Positions 1 through 11,500 of a stretch of DNA of 64,000 bases are shown here, in pieces. Below the pieces are notes generated by a model. The model was not told where the DNA came from and searched no databases. It saw only the letters and a program-made list of their open reading frames with translations. The translations under genes were made by a program, and so were the position numbers. Source of the DNA: Azolla caroliniana (taxonomy: Eukaryota > Polypodiophyta); contig JBHGNT010000005.1 in assembly GCA_043228905.1 (NCBI GenBank), positions 1,550,001 through 1,614,000 on the forward strand. The letters are read 5' to 3'. How positions within the stretch are numbered: position 1 is the first letter of the stretch; each line of letters begins with the position of its first letter.

Positions 1-256
1 CTTAAGATAGATAGTGGCCAGTGGGTCATTTCCCTGCAATAAAATTTTCTGGGTTTTCACCTCTGATTGGGAGCTCAAAGTTTTGAAAACTACTACAAAA
101 GAACGAGGGATTCCCTGAAGTAATATAATGTATTACTAGGAAAAAGGAATCAACATCGGAGCTACATTCTGTTTGATATCTGAGTTTGTTTTAGACCTAC
201 ATGGTATGTTAATATGGGAATTGCTGCACTTCATGGTGGAAAGTTGTTGTCTACAG

Positions 257-1081
257 GGCTCACTACGAATTACGGAGCAGGGTGAAATGGTCCAGGCAAA
301 GTTTGGCCTTCCTCAGGTAGCGGTCAGACAACTGGAGATCTATACAACAGCTGTTCTTCTTGCAACTATGCATCCTCCTGATCCTCCACGCACAGTTAAC
401 TGGCGCAATGTAATGGAAGAGATATCAGAAATAAGCTGTAGGCAATATAGGAGCCTTGTATACGAGAACAAGGATTTCTTACAGTATTACCATGAAGCTA
501 CACCAGAAGCTGAGCTTGGAAATTTGAATATAGGAAGCAGGCCAACGAGAAGGCGAACAACAGGCGGCATTAATTCCTTGCGTGCAATTCCCTGGATTTT
601 TGCATGGACACAAACAAGGTTTGTGCTGCCCTCATGGCTAGGAGTTGGGGCAGGTCTTGAGGCAGCTTGTTCAAAAGGGTATGAAGAAGAACTGAAAGCT
701 ATGTATAGAGAGTGGCCCTTCTTTCAGTCCACTATCGATCTCATTGAAATGGTGCTTGCTAAGACAGATCTTCACATTGTTAAGCATTACGACGAGCTGT
801 TGGTGGATCCTACCCGTCAGCCCATTGGTGCAGAATTGCGAGAGGCCTTGAGTGTGACCCAAAAACTTGTGTTGCTCATAAGTGGGCATCAGAAGCTCTC
901 CGAGAATAACAAGACGCTGAGGCGTTTGATAGAGAGCCGACAACCCTACCTGAACCCCATCAACATGCTACAAGTTGAGATTTTGCGCCGATTGAGGCAA
1001 GATGAGAATAATCCAAAGCTGAGGGATGCTCTGCTTATCACTATCAATGGAATCTCAGCTGGCATGCGCAACACTGGATAG
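257..1081 (+). CDS. PPC4: Bacterial-type phosphoenolpyruvate carboxylase, C-terminal exon (5' partial)
   Basis: This is the last coding exon of PEP carboxylase, which converts PEP and bicarbonate to oxaloacetate and phosphate in the cytosol. Visible signatures are the GSRPTRR glycine/arginine loop, RAIPWIFAWTQTRF, the long C-terminal helix region (LNPINMLQVEILRRLR) and the terminal RNTG. Plant-type isozymes end QNTG; RNTG and the EQGEMVQAKFG stretch point to the divergent bacterial-type isozyme (Arabidopsis PPC4 class), which is known to join plant-type subunits in Class-2 complexes. The exon is taken to begin at 257, after the acceptor ending ctacag, because homology starts at GSLRITEQGEM; the open frame upstream (from 173) does not look like PEPC. 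The stop is TAG at 1079-1081. About 274 residues are present and the rest lies left of the window. No disabling change is seen. Confidence 0.94.
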   Translation, partial: GSLRITEQGEMVQAKFGLPQVAVRQLEIYTTAVLLATMHPPDPPRTVNWRNVMEEISEISCRQYRSLVYENKDFLQYYHEATPEAELGNLNIGSRPTRRRTTGGINSLRAIPWIFAWTQTRFVLPSWLGVGAGLEAACSKGYEEELKAMYREWPFFQSTIDLIEMVLAKTDLHIVKHYDELLVDPTRQPIGAELREALSVTQKLVLLISGHQKLSENNKTLRRLIESRQPYLNPINMLQVEILRRLRQDENNPKLRDALLITINGISAGMRNTG

Positions 1082-2518
1082 TTCATACTCGTGACATTTG
1101 GTTTTCCATTTCTAGTTACTTGACCTTATTCCCAACCAATCAAAAACCACCGTATAGTAGGTGTTTTAGAATACAAAATACTATTCACGTATATAAATTT
1201 TATGGCAATTGAAAACCTAGTTTCATGTAGAGAAAAATATAAAATTGTACTGGTTTAAGGATGATTCAGACTGCCACCCCGGCCATAAAGTTAAAAGAAT
1301 ATAGTGCTTCAGGTTGTTCATTGAGCTTGCCTGGGTTATGACATTTTTCCTCGCCTCTACCCGAGTATTTTTGCACAGCCACACCAGAGTGAGAGAAGCT
1401 GTCTATCCCTTTTTTTTTGCCACTGATTTCGTACCACATCAGCACAAATTCATGTCCGATGCTTCACTCAGAAACAAGATCTGAGATGGAGGTGATGAAT
1501 GCGGATGCTAGGTTTGATTCATTTGTGTGCCCGTCTTTAAGTTTGTAAAATGTATGAAGTGTGCCTGAAAAGTATTTGGTATTCATGCATGTAAATTGAA
1601 ACTGTGGATGTCACAAAGAAAAAGAGTGATTATTTGCATTGATTAGGAGTCTGATGTTAGGTTGTTACTTCATTATATGTTGGAATGTTAAACTGTCTTG
1701 CTTACATGATGCTTCTTTAATAGGAACATCCTATTGTGAGTCCTTTGGCCGAAATGCACTTCATGCATTCTTAAACAAGGACTTGTGATATAGGTATCCT
1801 TCATGCACCAAAGTTCCAAACCATGATTATCAAGGAAGGCAAGAATAAGGCAAGTGTTCTCTTCCCAACTGATACCCTGGATGGAAGCCTAGACAAACTC
1901 ACTATCTAGATTGTGCATAGAGACACGTCTAGAAACATACATTGTTTAATCACTGATGCCTCCATTAGGATATCCTCCTCTCTACTTCTGATAGCGTGCG
2001 AATTACATGGTAGATTAGACAATGCAAAATGATTACTTGATATAGAGAAATAATTGAGAAGACAGAATTTTGTATTATTCTTAGCAATGCAGTGATAAAA
2101 TCAAATAAACCTAAAGCAAGTGGAATAAAAAAGAATTATTTCTTAGTATGTTTATTTGTTAGGTAGTTGGATAAGCGATTGACAATTGGCCAACATACTA
2201 AGTCATGAATTATGAAATAAAACCACACTAATTATTATTACAGCCTCTAATTGCTGTCCAATAATATACAATCTATATTTTGAACTCCTGAATCACATTA
2301 GGTACTTCAGTTGTGGAAGAAAATCTACTCATTAGCCACCTAAGTAAGCTTATAAGTTGCTTCCATGTCCCATATTATAGCATGCTTATTTTTGCGACAT
2401 AATTTTGATTTGGATTATCAACTAGTCTGAATTGATCAATTGGAGGCGAAGTTTCAAACGTGAAATCATGATGGCCAATAATATAAGTTATTACACCATG
2501 TAGAGGTGTTGGAATTGG

Positions 2519-2810
2519 TGGAAAAACTGTGGAAACATTGGTTATTTGGTAGTAAATTTATGGCACTTAATAGTGCACAACAATGATTTCATCATAAGAA
2601 ACGTATTGAAGATAGAGCTTGATTGGTGGTGAACTTATCATTTACATGGCTCATCAACCAATGATGGTGGAGAGATTGGTTGCTTGATAGTAAAATATTG
2701 AGGCTCTTAGCGCACAACGATGCTTGCTATCATAAGTTTATTGAAGATGGAGCTTAGTTGATCGTGAACCTTGCATGGGTTGTCACTTAATGATAGTGGC
2801 ATTGAGTGTT
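2519..2810. repeat. Diverged tandem duplication, about 148-bp period
   Basis: Two imperfect units lie head to tail. Both carry, in order, a ttggtt..ttggtagtaaa-like segment, a gcacaac-atg segment, a cataag segment and a ttgaagat-gagctt segment, beginning near 2519 and 2667. There is no coding potential, and divergence is high, so the duplication is old. Confidence 0.5.
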
Positions 2811-3555
2811 ATCTAGACAATAATATGAGCTTTCATTTCATACTAAAGTATTTCTTTGATGGGCCATGATGGAGGGGTTGCTTTTAATGGCGTTTTTTTT
2901 GTAAAATAATTGAGGAGGATTTCAAATGTAGATTCTAGAATACTAATGGCCTATTTTACAAAGTAGAATTACCTCTAAACATTACCATTCATTTTATGTT
3001 CCATGTTAGTTGTCTTAAGGGAAGACTTGGGTAGGATTATTTGGCAACTCCGTTATATGTGACAATTACCTATTTATGTTGAACTTAAGGGTTGTATGAT
3101 TCGGGATGGTGGTTGAGCATGAAATGGCAAAAAACAAGTGTATAAATGTCTTGGATTAATGCGACACAATATGTATGCTTTGATTTAGTATAGGACAATT
3201 CTAGAATAAAAAACCAAAAATCCATACTAGCACAAACTTTAGTTGAAAGCCTTGGGAGTCTCGATGTGTGAGCCAAATCGCCAAATTTATTGACACAAAA
3301 TGTAAACTTTGTTTTTGCCTACTTCAATACTAAGATTAGTTTGTATTCCAACATCGGTTCTATAAATACATTCAATATTTTCAGCGCACTTTGATATCAA
3401 TCCTTTGAACACATATTCGTATAACTTGGATATAAAAATTAATATCACCAACTATATTAGCTAATATAACCAAAATACTATGTTTATATACTATTCCCCT
3501 TTTTCGTAACATTGTGCATACATTGTCAACATTCACATCTGCACTTATGTTCACT

Positions 3556-3668
3556 TTTTTAATGAAATAACTTGGGAATTTCTGGCGCCTTTATTTTTAG
3601 CACAAAATGCTGATTTTTAATGAAATAACTTGGGAATTTCTAGCATCTTTATGTTTCGCACAAAATGT
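3556..3668. repeat. Short direct repeat, about 61-bp period
   Basis: A unit reading tttttaatgaaataacttgg and onward to gcacaaaatg occurs twice in succession with few differences. It is a local tandem duplication with no visible function. Confidence 0.65.
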
Positions 3669-5496
3669 CGGCAATAAATATACAATAACATTGTTTTGTA
3701 TGTAGAATGCATTGAGATAAATTATAATATTCCATATGACAATATTGTTTCTTTTTTGTCAAAGAGTAATACCATCTATAACAATCTAATGACAAGTTTT
3801 TATTAACTACCACACATTTTGCATAATACATGATTATAAATAGATTTAGATATTGCAATGAAAAGGATAGGTAGATTATTTGTTGCTTCTTTTCTACCTG
3901 CTTGAATTGTAATATGTTGAGCTTACTTGATGTGATACATGTAATAATCGATTTGTTTCTTGTTCTCTTCACACTATGATAACATTGTCGAAACCTTATT
4001 GCTGGAAGGGAGAGAATGATTCTTGCTCCTCCAAAGAGGTATAGCATCTAGTTAGTTGTACTTTATTCATTAAAGAGAGGATGTTGTAACACATGTATTA
4101 TTCATCTATACTTAATGGGATCACGATATCACATCACCTTTTGTTGTCTTTGTGCACAAGATGTTATGGTCTTCTTACTCTTCTATGTTCTTTGTGCACA
4201 ACATGATACATAAGAAGGAAGATCCTTGACACATTATGGGCAAAACTAAGTGAGAACATCATGCCACCTAATTCTATGGTGTTATGTACACATAAATTCC
4301 ACATCTATATCGAAAAAACAATCACACCTAAAAGTTTTGGTTTATGCTATCCAATTTTCTCTCTTTTATCAAGAAAAAGGTTATAAGACATCACTCTCCT
4401 CATATTTCTCCTACTTTTGAATACTGTAAGATCAATATCGGAAATAGTGGTCGAAACCTAGAATATATCCCAATGTGATACTTCTCAATTATCTAAAATT
4501 GCTCACATACATTTTAATTTTAAGCTTTCATTCTATTCTCATTTTAATATCCATGTAAGAAATATCTACACTTTGTAATGTGCAAGTCAAGCAAGTGGGC
4601 TATAAAGTAAAACTATATTGTCGCATTGGTGTATTTATACTATGACATCACAAATCAATCAAATTCATGTTAAATTTGGCTTATTTTCTTCAAAATTCAC
4701 CAATATAAAATGGCATCAACAAGTTGGTTGCTTATCATAAATGATATCGACAAGATACCTACTTCACTCCAAGATAGATGTACCATCGTTTAGAGCTTAT
4801 CCCACAAGCTCATGATGTTGTTGTATAGTGGAACAATACACAACATGCGTAAGGTAATGTTATGCACAGTCGCATATGTATGGTTATATTGATACATAGA
4901 GATATATGAAAAAATGCAATGTACTCCAAAGTATACTTGAACAATACATTGTCATATGCACGGCATGTGCACATACACAAACACACACGCGCGAAATATG
5001 CATTGCCATGTGATTGTGGTTCACATGTATCGACAAGCATGTGAACAAACATTACATTATGTTAGATCAATATAAAAAACTAACATAGTTTGGATGGATA
5101 GCAATAGCTAGTTACGGTGTCGAGACCTTCCTTTGTGTCGACATGCATTACATCCAATTATAATGATAAAAGAAGCTCACCTCTCTTGTACTACTAGCAA
5201 GGGCCACTTATGCTTCGAGCCCTTCATTTCTGGTAGTCAGAGAGAAAGTTGTGATCAGAGTCATCGATTGAGAGGTACAAAGTGGATATTATAGTGGAAC
5301 AAGCCCATCTCGTGGATAACCATATATATATATGTATATATATATATATTTTGTATGAAAAAAAAGAAGACAATAAAATCATAATACCCTCCATTGATTT
5401 GAATAAGAAAAGCTTGTAAGCAATCACCAAAAGAAAGAAGAACATCTAATCATCTTTGCGAGAGGGAGACAGAGTTGCGGTTGATTTCTTTCTCCT

Positions 5497-5510
5497 CTAT
5501 ATAAATATAG
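5497..5510 (+). promoter_or_regulatory. Probable TATA box of RKP
   Basis: The sequence ctatataaatatag lies 55-68 bases before the RKP start codon, in a spacing that would leave a short leader. It is a good match to the plant TATA consensus. The transcription start itself cannot be seen. Confidence 0.5.
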
Positions 5511-5564
5511 CGACAGAGATTGATCGGAACTCTGGTATATATACACACACATACATAGAAAGAG

Positions 5565-8500
5565 ATGGATTCCTGCTCAAGTAGAACAGGGCTCTCTGTT
5601 CTGCTCCCTTTACAGGAAGACCTTGGTCTAATCAACCATGCCCAAGTCCAAGGATTTAAGAACAGAGACCTATTTGATTGGAGAGATAAAACTCTCCACC
5701 ATGTCTTCAATTCAGATTCAGATTGTACATCTTTCCTCTCCGATGATGACAGGGATATGATCGATTCAAAAAAAATAAAGTCTTTCCTTGAAATTGTTTT
5801 GTTGCAACACAGGATTGAGGAGGAAATAAATTTCCGAGAGGGGATTGAAATAACAAAGATAAGCGGATCAGATAATAACAATGGCAATGATGATGCTCTT
5901 GTTACAGTCAATAAGATGAGTGGAGCAGGGGATATGAAGATTATTCAAAGAAGAAGAAGAGGAGGGGTTGCTATAGAAAGCCAGGATGCATTTTGTAGTA
6001 TCTGTGCAAATGCATGCGTTTCAAGAGGAAAATGGATGTATGAAGTGACTCTCGAGACTTCAGGGATACAACAATTAGGATGGGCAACACAAAAATGTAT
6101 TTTCACAAGAGAAGAAGGTGTTGGAGACTCTCAAGATTCATATGCATATGATGGAAAAAGAGTGAGGAAATGGTGTGTTTCATGGTACCCATATGGGCAA
6201 CCTTGGGTTCAAGGGGATGTGATTGGGTGTCTTATTGATCTTGAAAAAGGAGAAATTTCGTTCTCAAGGAATGGAACATCACTGGGCATTGCATTCACAG
6301 AGGTGGGAATTTTACCATATTATCCTGCTATATCGTTATCTCAAGGTGAGAGATGTGATTTGAACTTTGGTGGGAAACCATTCCGGTATCCAGTGGAAGG
6401 ATTTCAATCTATACAAGCCCCTCCAATTATGAGTGATGGAATGTATGTTTTTCAGGCATTATCAAGAGCCCAATTCTTGTTAGGTGCTCTCCAAAGACTA
6501 TTGCAGCTCGACAGTAAAGAAGTCATTGCATCCATGACGCCTATTGATAGATTGAAACGTCCAAAACCACTCGGTGAAGAGTCGACTATTCTTGTCGGGC
6601 GAGAGATTTGTAGACCACTTGCTCTCTTATTAATTTTAGATTCTCACGCTTTTGAATATGTGATTTGGGGAGCACTTGTTCCGTTTCTGATGGAACTATA
6701 TCAATTTCAACCACCACATGATGTTGCAAGTGTGGAGATTGCATTAGAAATGATGTTCTCCTTTTTGGATTCAAGAAGCATTCGTGGTTGCATATGCGAG
6801 ATTATGGAAGCTCTTGCATTTGGTTGTAGAACTTCCCCTATTAAACTTGTTCAGTCACCATACACAGGTTCATACCCATATTTAGCCTTAGCAACCCACT
6901 TAATCCAAAGGCGGGATCATTTGCTACATTGGTGTTGCTCAGAAACTTTTGAGTTGTGCTTGGAAGGTTTATTTTCAAGGAAGGCACAGAACAAATATGA
7001 CCTTGAGAAGCTTATGCCAACTGTGTGGTGGCCTGGATCTCGGGACGATTTGTGTACTGAGAACAACATGAGACAAACTTCTCAAGCTTTATCCAGAGCT
7101 ATTGGCAAAGTATTCTTATTGTATACAGCATCAATTTGTTTTTTAATTTTATACTCAATGTTAAGTTCTATAATTGTGCAATGTTAATTTTTCATCTATA
7201 TCTACTTGAAAGGTGCTCTTCAATTTTGTATTCATTATATCAGGTTGAAGAACTTCAGTGGGAAATATCCCATTGTTTGTTGGAGTTTGTGCCAGTCAAA
7301 GAGAATAATTTGTTTGCTGATTCCGAGTTTCCAAAGGCAAGTTTGATGCATCCATCGGGATCGGTTTTTATGTCATTTTTGAGGCATCTCATTTATAAAA
7401 ACAAAGGAGCAGCAAAGAACATTCTTCCCCCTGGTTTGTCAGACAATTCTGTTTTAATGACAGTATACACTGTCCTTCTTCGGTTTTTATCGAAGGGATA
7501 TACTACAAACAACATCAAAACTATGGGCAAAGATGAAGATGCAATGGTTGGATTCTTGCATAGAGGTGGCAAGAGAAGTTTCAGAGTCCAACTATTTTTA
7601 GATGCTGATTCTTATGTTAGCGATTTCACCAGACTTGGTGGAACATTTAGTCATCTTTCCAAAGCACATAATCTTGCCCCAAGTGATTATAATGCCATAA
7701 TTTGGGAGGAAGGTTGCATGGAAGAAGAGAGTGAAAGAAAATTCACACACCAAGGGAAGCAAAAACCATGTTGTTGTGCTGGAATATTAGGCAACCCGAG
7801 TAGCTGCAATAAAGGATTTGTTCGAGTTCTTAACAAAGGTTTCAACATACATGCGAATGGTGTTAGGGAAAGCAATGAAACTTCGAGACCTGAGCATGGT
7901 AGGAGGAACATTTGCACCAATCATGAAGAAGAGAAGACAAGTTCTAGTGGCAGAGCTGAACCCATTTTCCGAATCCCACTTCATCATCATCATCATTCAC
8001 AGAAGAAAAGCTTTACTTCTAAGACATTTTTGACATCTGATGTTGTTTGTGAAGATGAGTTGTTTGATATAATGGTGATGTTGTACCATTTAGGAGTCGC
8101 ACCCAACTTTAAACAGGTATCCCTGCCTGTATATAATTGATTTGATTTTTCTTTTAAAATTACAAGTCATTGAAAATGTATCTCTACATGGCGTCGTAGC
8201 TGAATCATTGTAAGAGGGTCAGTGTATGGTGAAGAAATTTAAATAAGAGTGCATAAGAGGAGATGTTTTCTGACGGGGGGGATTAAAAGGGAGGTTCTTA
8301 TGGAAAGATTTTATGGGGATTGACAGATAATTAGAGGACATATGGGGGTAGACATCTATGTTGTCTGGAACTGAATTGGTAGAAATTATAGGCAGAATGC
8401 ATTGTATGATTGTTTTACCCTAATGATCATTTTTCTGGTGGTATTGTAGGCATCATACTTTTCGCAACATCAGCTACAAGTAATGACACAATTGGATGAC

Positions 8501-11500
8501 ACTGACAGGCAGATACGCAGTGAAAAAACATCGAATGAGCTAGTGAAGCGATTGAAAGAAGCTAGATCTGTTTACAGGGATGATTTAATCGAGTGTGTAC
8601 GCCAAAGTACATGGTTCGTTCTTAATCACTAATCACTTACAGTGTTTGATTTTTCAACTTATTTACCCTAATAACATTCAAGACATTTTGTTGCACATTT
8701 GTGTTCAGGTACAAAGTTTCGCTCTTTTCTAAATGGAAACAAAAGGGCATGTTTGCCACGTGCATGTGGATTGTTCAATTGCTACTTGTGCTGAGTGATA
8801 ATGATACATTATTTCGCTTTGTGCCTGAGTACTATGTTGAAACTCTGGTTAGTAAATTTTATTTCTCAATCCTTGATCTATTGTACATTAGTCAATATTG
8901 ACTGAAGTTGAATAACAATTCTACAATTAAACACTTCTTTGGGATGCAATATGTTATACTGCTGGACCTAGAGCTTATATTCTGAGGCTTCCTATGAAAT
9001 CAACTAGTAAAATTGAAGTATGACTTAATGGTATTGAGAAATCAATTGCTAGTATCGTTTGGATGTTTGTTTATTTTATCAGAAGATAATACATATTGTT
9101 GTCTTTGATAAAGTGTAGTGTAGTTTAAACAATCTTCTTTTCTTAAGGTGATTGATTTATTTTTTTACTGAAATAAAACGATTTCCTTGATAGCTGGACT
9201 GCTTTCATGCATTGCGGCGGAGTGAACCATTGTTTGTTTCTCCAGCAGCTCTGTTGCAGCAAGGGCTATCTCCTCTTGTAAGTTCCTTGCATCAACACTG
9301 GAAATTTATCTAGATTTATTTAGCTATTTTCCTTTTTGTTTGAAGGAAACATTTGAGTTATTGGTAGTTGAGGAGCTTTATTTAGTTTTTAATTGTGTTT
9401 CATTCCTTGTTGTGATTCTGTTTTATGGGTCAGCTACTTGTAAAAATATTTGAGTAACCATTATCAAATATTTTAAGATTAGCTGAAAGAAAGTGTGTAG
9501 CTCTACAGTACTATTCACTAAAAGAGCACAAAGAAAGATACTCAAGGAATGCTGAATCTCTTGTAAAATGGAAGGCCTGAGCTTATCAATCCTCAGAAAA
9601 AGGCGCTGTTAAAAACATAATAAATGTTTACAGCAGCTGGAATTTGTAATATCTACATGCGGGGTTTAAAAGAAAGCTCGGGTTATGGTTCTCCTAGATA
9701 TGATCAAGTTGGATTCAAATGCTTCCAACTTCCTACACATCAATATCCACCATCAGAAGAAAACATATCAAGCCATGAAAATATGGGTCAGTAATCTAGG
9801 TGTCCTATTGCCATATTGAGAAGATATAAAGTTTGTTCCTTGTGCATGCCAACCTTGAAATCTATGCTACTTGGGTAAAGTAGAGCAACATTATTAGGCT
9901 TCTTCTTTCTTTTATACTCTGCTGATCTCATTGTTAAACTTAACTCTTGTGAGGGGCACAACATATGGTTGTCTCGAACTTGAGCTTTCACACTTTAGCT
10001 ACATGTTTGCATTTCTCTCTGTCTGTTGAACCCTAAACCCTAAGCTTAGGTTGTGGAAATCTAAACTCTAATGTCTGTGCCAATGAATCCCTGTGTTAAC
10101 CTGTGCTGATTCTCTATTTCAATGTCTCCTTAATAATTAATCTCTGTGTTAATGTCTGCTGATTTCTTGTATTCATCTTTGTTGAAACTATGTGCTAATC
10201 TCTCCTGAATATCTGCATTAATCTCATTTTACTCCCTGCACCAATGTCTGCTGAATTGTCGTGTTAAATGCTACCGAATCTTTGCTTTACTATAGTTAAT
10301 CTCCAGCTTAATATTTGCCCAATTTCCTGCAAATATCTGCTTAAATACCATGAACTCTGAGTGGATAGCTAATGAAGCTGAGGCCTAAGATGAATATTCT
10401 GGAAGTCAAGGTAGATATATGGAAAACACCACAAAGATACTAGAGATGGAAAGGAATGGATGGACCACAGCAAGTAGTGCCCAAAGGGCGAGTAAGATAC
10501 TCAAAATGCAAGTCTTGCTAGACCGGGAAGAGGGAAAAGACGATATCTTACACAAGTAATTAGTGATCAGATTAATTTCATGAAACATTATATCGAAACA
10601 ATATCAAAAGAGATGAAATGTAGTATGCAATGGGAGCTAGAAAGGCAGAAACAGAATTGTGTATACTTTTGAAGATGGAACTGCAAGACATTCTACGAAA
10701 TGTCATTAGAAGTCTTGTAAGGCAATCAAATCTAAAGGTTAATGATGATATGGTAAAGTACGTCAAAGCTGAAATGTCACCAAATAAAGTCAAACTAGTA
10801 TCAATGAACCAAGTAACTAAAGTTGATTTAAAGAAATAAATGTGTAAAGTAAAAGACATTGTAAAGAAGGAAATGTGAACATGGGCAGAGGTAGCAAAAG
10901 ATGCCAAAGCCGGAGTAGGACATTCTTAGAAAGAAATAAAACAAATAGTCCTTGGATCGAAGTAGGAAAAACATAGAAGGGAGTACCCATAGACAAGCTA
11001 AAAGTGATGAATGCAACAGTAGAAGAAGAAGCCCAATGGAAAGCTCGTGCACTACACGTACAAGTTGTTGGATGGGTTGAAAAATGAAGCCCACAAGAAG
11101 ATGCTCAAAACGTCAGAATAATGATTGGCGCATTGAATATTGGATTGAGATACTGAAAAAGTAGAAAGAAACTTTCATAGAAAAGGTAGAAGTGACGAAT
11201 GTAACATTAGAAGAACCCAAAGGAAAGCTTCTGCACATGTACAAGTTTTTGGATGATGTTGGATGGTTGAAAAAGGAACCATAGAAGAAGATGCTCGAAA
11301 TTTCGGAATAAGGATCAGAACATTGGACGTTGGATTGAGTTAGTCAAAAAGTCGAAAGGAGCATCCATAGACAAACTAGAATTGATGAATGCAAGATTAG
11401 AAGAAGCTGCCTGGAAAGTTTGTGGATGGTTGAAGGAGGAACTCCGCAAGGAGGTGCCTGAATCTTAGGTATTCCGATTGCTTTAATACAAAGATTGGGT

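Larger units (their letters stand above)
1082..5496. other. Intergenic spacer, PEPC 3' side to RKP promoter
   Basis: AT-rich sequence with no coding region I can support; the open frames are short and resemble nothing I recognise. It contains two old direct duplications, listed separately at 2519-2810 and 3556-3668. The PEPC 3' untranslated region must lie at its left end. Confidence 0.6.

Noticed and set aside
173-256. Upstream extension of the PEPC exon
   Set aside because: It begins without an ATG and shows no PEPC homology; a splice acceptor at 251-256 precedes the conserved part.
3649-4047. 132-codon minus-strand frame
   Set aside because: It is Cys/Tyr-rich translation of AT-rich spacer with no recognisable motif and no supporting neighbours.
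10020-10050. Telomere repeat (aaccctaaaccctaag)
   Set aside because: Two units only; a chance or telo-box-sized match inside an intron, not a telomere.
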